A DNA stretch of 64,000 nt, taken from NCBI RefSeq assembly GCF_029223525.1, contig NZ_JARHTQ010000025.1, positions 1-64,000 of the forward strand, read 5' to 3'. A program made the translations under genes and the position numbers. Under the pieces are notes generated by a model, which was not told the origin of the DNA, ran no database searches, and saw nothing but the letters and a program-made list of their open reading frames with translations. Source of the stretch: Streptantibioticus ferralitis (GTDB lineage Bacteria > Actinomycetota > Actinomycetes > Streptomycetales > Streptomycetaceae). Below, in pieces: positions 7,239-16,148 of the stretch; positions within the stretch are counted from its first letter, which is position 1; each line of letters starts with the position of its first letter.

Positions 7239-9746
7239 TCAGAACAGCGTGAGTGCGTCCCATCGGTCAGCCTCGGCCGTGAGCATCGCGTCCAATCCGG
7301 CCAACAGGTCGGCCGCCTCGGCGCTCACGTCGCGCTCCTCGGCCAGCAACGCTCCATCGGTGCCCGCCTCGGGCTCTTCGGCCGGCACCGGGCCACCGGG
7401 CAGAGCGGAATAGGCCGGCGCCGGATTCCCCTTGCAGATGCTGGCCAGTCGTGCCCGCTGCTCCCCGATCCCATGGGCCGCCGCTCGCTGCGCACGGCTG
7501 ATGCGGTCGCCGAGCTGCCCGTCAGTCACGACCGGAGCGGCTCCCGCCTCGGCCTGTGAGACGTCGTCCACCAAGGTCCGCCCGGTTGCGTTCCACTCCC
7601 TGCACTTCCCGCAGCGCGCCTCCACCGGGTACACCCCCGCGCACTCGGTGCACGGCGCCAACTCGGCCGCATGACGCGCCTCGCGGGCCTTCCGGGCCTG
7701 CTCTTCCTCGGCTTCCGCCGCCGCGATCCGCGCGTCACTCTCCGCCCGCATCCGCTCAAGCCGCACCGACCACGCGTCCATCTCCGCGTGCCACGCGGCC
7801 CGGCGACGCGCCTCCTCCGCCCCGCCCGGCAGTACCGGCAGGGACCTCGCACGGCCCTTGCAGTCCTCCTTGCCCGCCCGCCGGTCGGCACGCCGCGCCG
7901 CAGCGAACCGCGCCTCGAACGCCGCCCGGTCATCGGCGTGCAAACCTGCGCCACCGGCCAGGCGCACCATGCGCAGCGCCTCCCGCCCGTCCTTGGTCGC
8001 GGTGATCAGACCGCCGTTACCGGCGAGGAACCCGGCCGCCATCAGCAGCGCGACCCGCTCGGCCTTGACCAGCCGGCCCTTCCGGCCGACGGCCCCCACG
8101 GCACGGAACCGCCCGGTCTCCTCCGCGTACAGGCCACCGCCCGCCGCAATGTCCATCACGACCATCAACTGACGCGACCAGCCCAACGCGGGCACGACCT
8201 CAACCGCGCGGCCCTCATCCACGTACGCAGCCACATAGGCGGCCACCTGGTCGGCCTCGCGCCGGTCAGCGGCCACGTCCGGGCAGGCTCCGCCCTCTCC
8301 CTCCCACCCCTCGACCGTCCCCGGATCGGACACGACGTCCGGCGCGTACGCGGGCGCCTCCGCCTCCGGCTGCTCCTCGCCCTTGAAATAGCGGCCCTCG
8401 GACAACAGCGGGTACCCGCCGGAACGACGCTCCAGAGCGGGCAGACGCACATCCCGAGGCGCGTAGGAGAACATGCCCTGCCGCTTCGCACGGAAGATCA
8501 GCCGCCGCACCCTGCGACCCTCCTCGGACAGCCGGAACCGGCGCGCCCCCGGCCCGTTCCCGACCACGTCCAGCAGACCAGCAGCCCACAGCCCAGTCAC
8601 ACGGCCCTTGGCGACGCGCTTGTTCACGTCCCACTTGTCACAGACGACATCCAGGCCCCAGAAACCGTCAACGAATTCGTGCAGCATGTCGTCGCCAGCC
8701 CACCGAATGACCGTGTGTTGAGCATCCGAGAGCGACAGGGCATCCACCTCGTCCAACTCTTCGACGCTCAACGCGTCGTCGGCCGGACGGTGCTTCTCCT
8801 CGTAGTGCGCGCTCGCGGCGGCGTAGGCGTCGCCCTTGACGTCGTACTCACCCGGCAGAGACGCCCGGCCGCCGCCCTGGCACCGGCCGCACTCCACCCC
8901 CCACCAGTCCCGGTACCGGGTCGACGGCAGAGACACGATGTGCAGGCCCGGCGGACACCAGGGCACGCCCGTGTCCACATCGGCCACATCAAGCGCGGCG
9001 TTCGCCTCGACGCCGACCACGGGCAGGGCCTCAGGCGTGTCGGCCTGCTCCTGGTGCCCGTTGGCGGTGCTCACGGCCGTCTCGGACGGGGCCGGCCCTT
9101 CCCGGTCCGTGACGCTGAGCGTCCGTGCCCACCGGGTCACCAGACCTACCGCGCCCTTGCCGATCGTGTGCGTCTTGCCCGACAGGCCGATGAAGTCCCA
9201 GCGGCCGTCGTCGGCGCGCTGCACCGCGTAGCCGATGACCAGCGTGTCCTTGCTGCGGACCGTCCGTGCAACCACGTATCCGCCTGCACGCGCGGCAGTC
9301 TCCGCCTCCGATGTGATGTGGACCGCCCTGCCGTTGCTCTCCCGGTACGGCTCAGGCTCAGGCTCAGGCTCAGGCGCGGTCTCGGCGGTCTCGTTCTTCT
9401 CCGGCGCGGCAGCGACCGGCGCGACAGCGAACATGCCCGCGTCGACCCGCTCACCGCGCCCCGCCATGCGCGCCGACTCGCACACCATGAACGCTTCATC
9501 CAAGGACGCCTCGGCGCGCTCGCGATCGGCCTTGACCGTCTGGCACTTGCGGCACACGGTCAACTCACCTGAAGCGATCCCGAACGACGCCGCGTCAGCC
9601 GCACCGAACAGCGACTCTTGCCCCGACCCACCGGCCACGTCCGCCATGTCCACCTCGACCGGCGCCGTCTTCCCGCAGTACGCCCGGACCCCGTTGTCCA
9701 GCACGTGAACCGTGGTGTCCTTGGCGTTCACCTTGCCGTACCGCAT
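7239..9746 (-). CDS. Large multi-zinc-finger hypothetical protein, 835 aa
   Basis: Several separate Cys pairs suggest zinc-ribbon modules: VCRKCQ near the N-terminus, WGVECGRCQGG mid-protein, and CTECAGVYP followed by CGKC near the C-terminus. The first 20 residues include AYCGKT, possibly part of a further site. A tandem GGCTCA repeat at about 9350-9374 encodes an EPEPEPEP linker. The central region has Arg-rich HTH-like stretches (RVAKGRVTGLWAAGLL, near 8600), suggesting nucleic-acid binding. ATG at 9746 follows GAGAGAGGG; the long frame upstream overlaps the neighbouring gene and is rejected. The 3' end is partly duplicated at 4951-5015. Function unknown. Confidence 0.7.
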   Translation of the reverse strand: MRYGKVNAKDTTVHVLDNGVRAYCGKTAPVEVDMADVAGGSGQESLFGAADAASFGIASGELTVCRKCQTVKADRERAEASLDEAFMVCESARMAGRGERVDAGMFAVAPVAAAPEKNETAETAPEPEPEPEPYRESNGRAVHITSEAETAARAGGYVVARTVRSKDTLVIGYAVQRADDGRWDFIGLSGKTHTIGKGAVGLVTRWARTLSVTDREGPAPSETAVSTANGHQEQADTPEALPVVGVEANAALDVADVDTGVPWCPPGLHIVSLPSTRYRDWWGVECGRCQGGGRASLPGEYDVKGDAYAAASAHYEEKHRPADDALSVEELDEVDALSLSDAQHTVIRWAGDDMLHEFVDGFWGLDVVCDKWDVNKRVAKGRVTGLWAAGLLDVVGNGPGARRFRLSEEGRRVRRLIFRAKRQGMFSYAPRDVRLPALERRSGGYPLLSEGRYFKGEEQPEAEAPAYAPDVVSDPGTVEGWEGEGGACPDVAADRREADQVAAYVAAYVDEGRAVEVVPALGWSRQLMVVMDIAAGGGLYAEETGRFRAVGAVGRKGRLVKAERVALLMAAGFLAGNGGLITATKDGREALRMVRLAGGAGLHADDRAAFEARFAAARRADRRAGKEDCKGRARSLPVLPGGAEEARRRAAWHAEMDAWSVRLERMRAESDARIAAAEAEEEQARKAREARHAAELAPCTECAGVYPVEARCGKCREWNATGRTLVDDVSQAEAGAAPVVTDGQLGDRISRAQRAAAHGIGEQRARLASICKGNPAPAYSALPGGPVPAEEPEAGTDGALLAEERDVSAEAADLLAGLDAMLTAEADRWDALTLF

Positions 9747-9816
9747 GATCAAGCCCTCTCTCGTTGGTTGGGGTGCGCCCGGGGTGACCGGTCGGGCGCG
9801 GTCCGGTGAGTGCCCG

Positions 9817-10398
9817 TCAGGCAGCCGCAGCGCAGTCCCATGCCGCGTGCCGCGCGGTCTGCGCCGCCTGCGTCCACCGGCCCGACAGGTGAGCGGTGAA
9901 CTCCGTCTTGGTGAGGCGACGCTCAACCTCGCTCCAGAACGTGAGCAGTTCCTCGCTCGCCCGGGCGTAGGCAACGTGCGACGGGCCGGAGAACAGCGTT
10001 CGGGGGTCGATACCGGCCGCTGCGGCGCGGCGGTTGAGCAGCACACCGCGGCAGTAGTCCTCAGCGGCTAGGTATTGACGCTCGACGTGAGCGGCGTACT
10101 GCTCGGTGATCTCACCGCTGCTCATGGTGTGGGCGTTCGCGGCAGCGTCCGCCTCGCGGTCGGCGAGCCACTGCGTGTCCCGCTCGGCCTCGATAGCGTC
10201 GGCGAGCATCTGCTCGCCCTCCTCGCGCATCACACGCTCTTCGTCGGTCTCCAGCACGAAGACCGGCTCAACCGGCGCAGTCTCGGGGGCGTAGGCGGTC
10301 GCGGTCGCGTACAGCTCCTGCTGAGCGTGGGCACGCAGGACGCGAATGTCCATCACCAGATCGCTGATCTCGTTGCAGAGCTGCTGCATCGCGTCCAT
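9817..10398 (-). CDS. Hypothetical protein, 193 aa
   Basis: A soluble, acidic, predicted all-helical protein with charged heptad-like stretches around residues 60-110. ATG at 10398 follows GGGAG eight bases upstream. It lies 70 bases before the 835-aa gene, so the two are probably co-transcribed. A palindromic GTACT-type operator lies about 50-75 bases upstream, suggesting repressor control. No family recognised. Confidence 0.65.
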   Translation of the reverse strand: MDAMQQLCNEISDLVMDIRVLRAHAQQELYATATAYAPETAPVEPVFVLETDEERVMREEGEQMLADAIEAERDTQWLADREADAAANAHTMSSGEITEQYAAHVERQYLAAEDYCRGVLLNRRAAAAGIDPRTLFSGPSHVAYARASEELLTFWSEVERRLTKTEFTAHLSGRWTQAAQTARHAAWDCAAAA

Positions 10399-10446
10399 GT
10401 CGTCGTCTCCCGGCCTTTCGGTGTTGCGCGGTGATGCCACCACCTT

Positions 10447-10474
10447 AACGTACTCGGTACTAGTACGCAGTACC
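10447..10474. promoter_or_regulatory. Operator: two overlapping GTACT-N7-AGTAC sites
   Basis: A 24-bp palindrome at 10450-10473 pairs at 10 of 12 positions. It contains two interleaved copies of GTACT-N7-AGTAC (10450-10466 and 10457-10473). It sits upstream of the minus-strand gene starting at 10398. The same spaced motif, including the longer stretch AACGTACTCGGT, recurs upstream of the next gene. A dimeric repressor is inferred. Confidence 0.6.
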
Positions 10475-10583
10475 TTTTTGTGTGAGGCGAGTGACATTCA
10501 CACCATCGGGGGAAGATCGTCAGTCCTCGCCGCTGGCCCGCTCGACCGGACCGCGGCCCATCAGCCGCAGGGGGGCGCGGAAT

Positions 10584-10856
10584 TCACGCGTCAGGCTGTG
10601 CCTGGTGGTGCTTCGCGCGCTGCCGCTGGTTCTTCAGGCTCTGCTCCTTCACGCCGAGGTGAGCAGCCAGACGCCCCAAGCGTCCACGAGCCTCTCCACT
10701 CTGGGTGTCCATGGCGGCAGCGAACTTGTCAGCGCTGGCACGCGCGTCAGCCAGAGCCTTCTCCAAGCGCCGCACTTCCTCGGTGGCATTGAGGAAACCG
10801 ACGACGTCGAGGTCCACCTTGTCGGCATCGTTGAGGTGTTCGCTCCGGATCGACAT
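10584..10856 (-). CDS. Small coiled-coil protein, 90 aa
   Basis: The middle (about residues 20-60) is a continuous charged amphipathic helix with heptad character (NATEEVRRLEKALADARASADKF as separate turns), followed by a basic Gln/Arg-rich tail. ATG at 10856 is used. The GTACT-N7-AGTAC site lies directly upstream, overlapping the likely promoter. Such small helical proteins often serve as plasmid regulators or partners, but nothing identifies this one. Confidence 0.55.
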   Translation of the reverse strand: MSIRSEHLNDADKVDLDVVGFLNATEEVRRLEKALADARASADKFAAAMDTQSGEARGRLGRLAAHLGVKEQSLKNQRQRAKHHQAQPDA

Positions 10857-10863
10857 ACCGCAC

Positions 10864-10886
10864 ACCGTACTGCCACCGAGTACGTT
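10864..10886. promoter_or_regulatory. Operator: single GTACT-N7-AGTAC site
   Basis: GTACT at 10867-10871 and AGTAC at 10879-10883 are separated by 7 bases, and the flank reads AACGTACTCGGT on the minus strand, identical to the flank of the site at 10447. It begins 8 bases upstream of the start codon at 10856. Confidence 0.5.
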
Positions 10887-11628
10887 CCTACAATCTGCGC
10901 TGGCCACGTCGGCGCCGCCGACGTATGCACGCGGCGCGAGACGCCGGTGAGCCTTCCAGGCCGCCCCGCCAGCGCACGGGACAAGGAAAGGAGGTCTCTT
11001 CTTCCAGAGGAAGAAGAGGTGTCAACGCCGCTTCAGCGGTTGCGCAGTAGGCGCGACCTGGGACCTTCCGATGGATGACGCATGCCATCTCCCCCGCGCC
11101 GCTCCCCCAGCCGCACCCCACTCGGTTCCCCTAGCCGCTCCCCATACAGCTCCCCCTGCCGCTCTCCGCAGCACATCGGCCAAGGCTGCCGTGCACCGGC
11201 AGTCGCTCGCGGCCCACCTCTACGCCCTGGACGCGGCGACCGCGCAACATCACGCCTGGCCTGGCTCGCCGACATCAACGCCAAGGCCCCCAACCGGCTG
11301 GCGTGAGCCCTCGCCCCGGGCCTTCCTCTGGCCGGTGGCCGCAGCGGGACAAGCCGCTGCGTAGGGGGCCGTCACGGACAAGAGCCGGGCTGCCTGCTCC
11401 CCTTCCCGGCGGGGACGCCCGGCACTGCTGCGGGCCGGTTGACGGACGGTTGCTCGGCCGCATGCCGGGCCGTGGATTCCCCACGTGCAAGCGGTCACCC
11501 CTCGGCTCTTCCGCATTGAGCAAGCAGTTGAGCAAGCGCTGGCGAGCACAGTGCACCAGGTGAGCGGCCGCTGAGGTGCCGCCTATTGGACGCGACTGTC
11601 GCGGATGTCCCGACGGAAGGAAAAGGCC
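10887..11628. other. Non-coding stretch with hairpin and tandem repeat
   Basis: No protein gene is convincing here; candidate frames are low-complexity Pro/Arg/Ser or Gly/Glu/Arg readings. A perfect 10-bp stem with a 3-base loop lies at 10996-11018, preceded by AAAGGAGG. A degenerate tandem repeat follows at 11099-11170. The hairpin could be a terminator or a structured leader. Confidence 0.5.
11099..11170. repeat. Six-copy 12-bp degenerate tandem repeat
   Basis: Six units of exactly 12 bases (11099, 11111, 11123, 11135, 11147, 11159) share the core CCGCTCCCC with variation mainly in the last three or four bases. It is strongly strand-asymmetric (C-rich on plus). It could be an iteron array, a transcription-factor binding array or slippage-generated simple sequence. 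Confidence 0.7.
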
Positions 11629-11955
11629 ATGATGTCCTCACGCAGGTCGACCGCGCTGTATGTGGCAGCAGCTGGAGTGCTGATCGCCCTGTTGGTCCTG
11701 GTGTGGTCCCGCCCCGCCGTCGGTCTCGCTGCGGCCCCCCGATCGCACGCCGCGACCACTACCAACCGCGGAGGCGATGGGTGCAGTGCGGTCATCGGCC
11801 CGGCCAAGGAGTACTGCACCAGCAACGCATCGCCAACGGCTATGGCGCCCGTCGCCAACACGACATCGGGGCAGGGTGCTGTCCTGATGCTCGCCACCGC
11901 TGGCGTCGCAGTCGCTATCGGGCTGGCCATGCTCGCCGAGCGGCAGGCACGGTGA
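11629..11955 (+). CDS. Small membrane protein, 108 aa
   Basis: Two hydrophobic helices are evident: residues 10-30 (ALYVAAAGVLIALLVLV) and 80-100 (AVLMLATAGVAVAIGLAM), with a short Thr/Ser/Gly-rich loop carrying two Cys between them. The loop Cys pair could form a disulphide outside the cell. ATG at 11629 is preceded by GAAGG with 8 bases spacing. No family recognised. Confidence 0.6.
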   Translation: MMSSRRSTALYVAAAGVLIALLVLVWSRPAVGLAAAPRSHAATTTNRGGDGCSAVIGPAKEYCTSNASPTAMAPVANTTSGQGAVLMLATAGVAVAIGLAMLAERQAR

Positions 11956-12086
11956 ACAGGCTGACAGCGACTCCCCTGCCGTTCTCCGCACATCGGCACT
12001 CGCCCAGCGCACTGGCGCACGTCTGCCTCACGCGCCGTTTGCAATCGACGCATGGCCTCCCATCGGTGTGAGGGTGAGCCTCTCAC

Positions 12087-12425
12087 GTGTCGCAGCAAGC
12101 CTTGCCTGATCAGCTCGGGGACCCGGCATGTGGCGCTGCCTCCCGACCGGCCTCTGGCGCCGGCGAAGGGACAGTCCGGCTGATCCATACCCGTTCGGGG
12201 CACTGCCGGGAGCTGCTCCCCTGCGGCACACTGAAGCCCGTGGATGAGGAGACGGCTGCGTTTCTCACGTGGGCGGAAGGCTTGTCGGCCGACGAACTGG
12301 CCGCCGAGATCGCCTTGCTGGAGGCACGCGAGGCCCAGACCCTCCAGGATCTTGCGGACGTCACATGGGAGCTGGAGATGTTCCGGAGTTTCTCTGCGGC
12401 CCCGCCCCCACCCGGGATGGACTGA
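12087..12425 (+). CDS. Hypothetical protein, up to 112 aa
   Basis: The second half is a credible acidic helix (SADELAAEIALLEAREAQ) typical of small coiled-coil proteins; the first half is less protein-like. The start could be GTG 12087 or GTG 12240; neither has a good ribosome-binding site. It may be real with the shorter start. Confidence 0.35.
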   Translation: MSQQALPDQLGDPACGAASRPASGAGEGTVRLIHTRSGHCRELLPCGTLKPVDEETAAFLTWAEGLSADELAAEIALLEAREAQTLQDLADVTWELEMFRSFSAAPPPPGMD

Positions 12426-13406
12426 GGAAGGCCGCAGCGACTCCCGAACTGATCGATGTTGATCATGGGCGGGAGTCGTGAAGTGATTCCCGAAGTCGTC
12501 GACAAACCACTCCCGTTCCAGGCCTCAGGCCAGTTCATGGCGACCGTCGGGCAGGGCTGTCTCGGTCCACTCGCCGACGCCAGGCCAGTTCCACATCGGA
12601 CACGCTTAGTGAGCGTTGCCGGATTCCAGCGAGTTCCAGGTGCACCTGCTCGGAGTGGCGGACGCTGCGGCAACTGGGCCGTGGGATCGTGCACGGCGGA
12701 GCACAGACCAAGCGGCCTCCGGCGTGCTTCCACCGGCTTGAGAGCCGGTGGAACGGTGGTGGAACGCCGCGTGCCGGAGACGCGGGGGACGACGGAGGCG
12801 GGTTCGGGTTGGGCTAATGAGCTTGCGTTGCGAAGCGTCTGTGGTTCGCTGACAGGCCCGGTTGCGCAGATGCTTGCGCACTCGAATTATCGCTGTTCAA
12901 CACGGGTTCCGTCGTGGCGAAGTGGAGTGAGTCGGGAGCTTGCTGCAGCCATTGTCGACCGCTGTCGTGGCGCTGGGGGATGTCTGGCTTGGTACGCCAG
13001 CTTGGCGCGTGGGAGACGCGTGGGCGGCAGCGGGTTGGAAGGGGCAAGCGATCGCGTCAATGGGGCGGATTCCACCGATGGCGCGGGGCTGGAACGGCGA
13101 TTGGAACTGACCCGGTGACAGGGTGCTGGCGGCCACTTGCGCCGGGCGTCGGTTGCGCGGGTGATTGCACAGTGTGATGAGTGTGGGGTGCGTCGAGGCT
13201 GCTTTCGCGATCTTGGCGAGGCGGACCTTGGTGGCCGGCCGTGGCCATCGGGGCGGGCTGTGTCGGTCGGTTGCGCGAGTGCCAACCGTCCGGCTGGTCC
13301 CCGGTTGCTCGCCTATCCGTGGTGTGGCGGGTGGGTCTGAGCAAGCAGGTGCGCAAGGGGGTGTGCGGATGGTGAACGGCACGTTCGTTTCGAAAGGAAC
13401 CGTGCC
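12426..13406. other. 980-base non-coding region before the secretion operon
   Basis: No supported gene. The open frame across 12456-13118 has no ribosome-binding site and a composition unlike its neighbours. It holds a 23-base motif at 12858-12880, repeated near 52.2 kb, and several GGAAC/GTTCC and GATTCCACCGA elements, one of them (13065-13078) identical to a 14-mer at 52386-52399. It is a plausible place for promoters, an origin of transfer or a binding cluster. Confidence 0.5.
12858..12880 (+). promoter_or_regulatory. TGCGCA-N6-TGCGCA motif, copy 1
   Basis: Two palindromic hexamers TGCGCA are separated by GATGCT. Twenty-three bases including the CCGGT flank are identical to 52216-52238. 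It lies about 530 bases upstream of the first gene of the secretion region. Operator or site for a plasmid-encoded DNA-binding protein is inferred. Confidence 0.6.
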
Positions 13407-14303
13407 GTGTCCGCACCCTCTCTCACCGTCCCGTTCAAGGACGAGACCGCCTTTGACCGTTTGCACCACGACTGGCAGATGGTGTGTGCCGTCCCGGGTC
13501 ATGCCGAGTCGGTGATCGGCTGGCTAGTGGAGGCGGGTGTCGTCGTCGGCGAGCAAGCTCCAGCGGACTTGCCGGAGCTCCTGCGCACGCTGTCGCGCCT
13601 GCACCGCGCCGTCGGCCGTGTGGGGAGCGACGCCTGGCTGCGCGTGCTGTTGGAACGCGCACGGGCTGGTGGCGACGATGGTCGGCTCGCCGCCGCGGTA
13701 GTGGTGCAGGCGATGCTTCCGAGCGCCGTACGTACCGCTGGTCGGCTGCGTCGTGGCGGCCGCGGCTTCGCTGATGCTGCCCATGTTGTGGCCGGGTGCC
13801 TGTACGAGGCAGTGCTCACCTATCCGCTCGAGCGGTGTCCGCGCCGCATCGCGGCGAACATCTCGCTGAACACCTTGCGTGAGGCCCGCCGGGAGCTGGA
13901 CGGGGAGATCAGCAACGAGGCGTGCGAACCGCTCGATGGTGAGCTCGACGTCGCTCGTCGGGCTCCGGACGGGGTCGAGCCGGATGTGTTCGAGGAGGTC
14001 GCGGCCCGTCAGCTCGCGCAGGCGGCCGTCGCGGTGGGGATGGCACCAGGGGGTGATCCGGATGAGCAGCTGATCGGGGCGCGCCGTGAGCTGGTCGAGT
14101 TGCTGTTGTGGGCGCGGGAGCAGCAGTTGCTGGGCGCGGATGCCGTGGAGGCGATCTGTGACCACTACCGGGACGGTGCGCTGCCCGATGCGGTGGCCGC
14201 GTCGGCGGCGGGCGTCGGTATCGCGGCGTGGAAGAAGCGGCGCAGCCGGGCGGTGGGGCGGCTGAAGGGGGCGGCTGGCCTGTGGCTGGCTGAGGCGGCG
14301 TGA
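13407..14303 (+). CDS. Possible sigma-factor-like or HTH protein, 298 aa
   Basis: GTG at 13407 follows GAAAGGAACC. The C-terminal 70 residues (ADAVEAICDHYRDG ... WKKRRSRAVGRLK) resemble region 4 of sigma-70 factors, with a helix-turn-helix and the basic RSRAV-RL helix, while the N-terminal part is a helical domain without a clear region 2. Position ahead of the secretion operon suggests it regulates it. The match is weak; it could be a different helical DNA-binding family. Confidence 0.6.
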   Translation: MSAPSLTVPFKDETAFDRLHHDWQMVCAVPGHAESVIGWLVEAGVVVGEQAPADLPELLRTLSRLHRAVGRVGSDAWLRVLLERARAGGDDGRLAAAVVVQAMLPSAVRTAGRLRRGGRGFADAAHVVAGCLYEAVLTYPLERCPRRIAANISLNTLREARRELDGEISNEACEPLDGELDVARRAPDGVEPDVFEEVAARQLAQAAVAVGMAPGGDPDEQLIGARRELVELLLWAREQQLLGADAVEAICDHYRDGALPDAVAASAAGVGIAAWKKRRSRAVGRLKGAAGLWLAEAA

Positions 14304-14413
14304 GCGGGGTGTGTGGACGAGTTGGGCTGTGGGTGTCACTTGGGGGCTCCGGCGGCTGCTTCTACCAGGTGAGGGCCCGAGGTGCGGGCCGTGGGACGTG
14401 GAGGGGGTCTGCG

Positions 14414-14818
14414 GTGAGTGCAGGTCAGCGGTTGGGCGGTGGAGAAGAGTTCAGCGAGTCGGAGAGGTTGCTGGTTGCGGCGCGGCGGCGTGCGGGGATG
14501 TTGGCGGTCGCGTTGGTGAGCGATCCGTTCGCTGCGGCAACGGTGGATGCGTTGCGCTCCTACCTGCAGGAGGCGCCGGCGGCTGTCGAGGCGTGGGCGC
14601 GGCTGTGTGCCCAGCCAGAGAAGGTGTTGCGGGCGCGGATTGCCGAGGTGTTGGCGTCCGGTGCCGGGGATCAGGTGCCGGTAACTGAGCCCTTCGTCGG
14701 GCGTGTTGGTCGCGGCAAGTCCGTGGCGCTCAAGTCCGCTATAGCGGGGGTGCTCCGCGAGGGCGGGCGGTTGACGGTCATCGACCCGCGTGGTGACTCC
14801 TTCGGGGGGCAAGCATGA
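14414..14818 (+). CDS. P-loop mini-protein, 134 aa
   Basis: GTG at 14414 opens a short protein whose first 80 residues are helical and whose end carries GRVGRGKS, a perfect Walker A pattern (GxxxxGKS), followed by KSAIAGVLREGG and the strand LTVIDPRGDS. The same arrangement surrounds the P-loop of the VirB4 ATPase five genes downstream (GELGSGKSTAMKSA). The protein stops after the second strand, so an ordinary ATPase fold cannot be complete. It ends in a 4-base overlap with the TcpC gene. It may be a truncated VirB4/FtsK-like ATPase or a nucleotide-binding accessory subunit. Confidence 0.65.
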   Translation: MSAGQRLGGGEEFSESERLLVAARRRAGMLAVALVSDPFAAATVDALRSYLQEAPAAVEAWARLCAQPEKVLRARIAEVLASGAGDQVPVTEPFVGRVGRGKSVALKSAIAGVLREGGRLTVIDPRGDSFGGQA

Positions 14819-15849
14819 GGTGGGGCAAGCGCCGGTCAGACCAGGAGCAGTGGGAGCAGGTGGAGGCGGCGTGTGCCGCCGATGAGTGGGACGTCGGCGT
14901 GTGGCGCGTGGGTGCGTCGACCGGGGCGGTGGCGCAGGCGGCGGGGCTGGCTCGCAGGTTCGCGTGGCTGCTGCTGTTCTCCGGCCCGTTTCTGGGTGGG
15001 GCCGCGCTGCTGTCGCAGGCTATGGCGCCGGCCCACGCGGTCGAGCAAGGCACTGCGGCACAGCGCCCGGTGGCTGCCCCAGGCGATCAGGTCGGGCCGG
15101 CCGGGTGGGCGGACTTGTACGTCGACGCCTACGTCGCGGCGGGGCAGGGTGGCGAGCAGCAGCTGGCCGCCTACTACCCGGCGGCGGCGCAGCTGAGGCT
15201 GTCCGGCACGCCGGGAGCGCAGCATGCGGTGGCCACCGATGCGGTGCACGTCCAACAGGTGGGGGCGGGGTACTGGGCGGTGACGGTCGCCGTCCAGGTC
15301 GCCGACTTGGGCAAGGATTCGGGCGGGCCGTCGCAGCTGCGGTACTTCCAGGTTCCGGTGCGCAGCGCGGGCAAGGGGTTCGTGGCGGCGGCGCTGCCGG
15401 CCGCGGTGTCCGCTCCCGGCGGGGGTGCGGCGCCGACGTTGGCGTATGGGCAGTCGAAGCCCGCGACCTCGTCTGATCCTGCGACCGCCACGGTGAGCGA
15501 GTTCCTGTCCGCGTATCTGACCGGGAACGGGGATCTGACCCGGGACCTGTCGCCCGGCACCGTCATCTCCCCCATCTCGCCCGCGCCGTATGCGTCGGTG
15601 AGCGTCACCGACATCGCCCAGGTCGGCGGCGGCCAGGACGGTTCGTCGAGTACGGCGGTGCCTGCGGACGGTACACGCCGCCAGGTGCTCGTCGACGTCG
15701 AGGCGAGTGACACCAGCGGGGTCGCCCGCCCGCTGACCTACGCGATCGAACTGCGGGCCCGGGCCGGGCGATGGGAGGTCGACCAACTGCAGTCGGCCCC
15801 GCGGCTCGCCGGCAACGGGCCCGCCACAACGTCAGGAGCACAACAGTGA
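14815..15849 (+). CDS. TcpC-family conjugation protein (VirB8-like)
   Basis: A 344-aa bitopic protein with a cytoplasmic N-terminus, one transmembrane helix at about 45-68 and two extracytoplasmic domains of roughly 110 residues (about 95-195 and 220-325), each with the alternating strand pattern of NTF2/VirB8-like folds. This layout matches TcpC of Gram-positive conjugation systems (pCW3, Tn916 Orf13), a scaffold linking the inner channel to the wall side. ATG overlaps the previous stop. Confidence 0.7.
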   Translation: MRWGKRRSDQEQWEQVEAACAADEWDVGVWRVGASTGAVAQAAGLARRFAWLLLFSGPFLGGAALLSQAMAPAHAVEQGTAAQRPVAAPGDQVGPAGWADLYVDAYVAAGQGGEQQLAAYYPAAAQLRLSGTPGAQHAVATDAVHVQQVGAGYWAVTVAVQVADLGKDSGGPSQLRYFQVPVRSAGKGFVAAALPAAVSAPGGGAAPTLAYGQSKPATSSDPATATVSEFLSAYLTGNGDLTRDLSPGTVISPISPAPYASVSVTDIAQVGGGQDGSSSTAVPADGTRRQVLVDVEASDTSGVARPLTYAIELRARAGRWEVDQLQSAPRLAGNGPATTSGAQQ

Positions 15850-16148
15850 TGCACGCGGCGCACCTGGTCGTGATGGCCGGAATCATCAGCGACACCAGGA
15901 CCCTGGGCAATCAGATCAACGACCTGCTGCTGAACACCGTGATGCTCGTGATCACCTCGATGGTGGTGTTGGGCACCTACGCCACCACCCGATCAGTGAC
16001 CAAAGCCTTCTGGGCAGCGGTCGGGGCGGCCCTGTTGTGGGTCGTGGTGGCGAACATGGCGTGGTTTCGGGACCAGATCGGCCAGGACGTCCAGCACCCG
16101 TCCAGCGCGATCGTCATCACCCATGAGCGCGTGGACCGGCTGCCGTGA
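15849..16148 (+). CDS. Small membrane protein of the secretion channel, 99 aa
   Basis: Two transmembrane helices are visible, at about residues 25-45 (VMLVITSMVVLGTYA) and 53-72 (AFWAAVGAALLWVVVANMA). The ATG shares one base with the TcpC stop. By position between TcpC and TcpE it corresponds to the small hydrophobic subunit (TcpD/VirB2- or VirB3-like) in other Gram-positive clusters; sequence alone does not settle which. Confidence 0.6.
   Translation: MHAAHLVVMAGIISDTRTLGNQINDLLLNTVMLVITSMVVLGTYATTRSVTKAFWAAVGAALLWVVVANMAWFRDQIGQDVQHPSSAIVITHERVDRLP

Noticed and set aside
12456-13118. 220-aa plus-strand frame as a gene
   Set aside because: No ribosome-binding site, unusual composition, and it covers the TGCGCA motif and other repeated elements.
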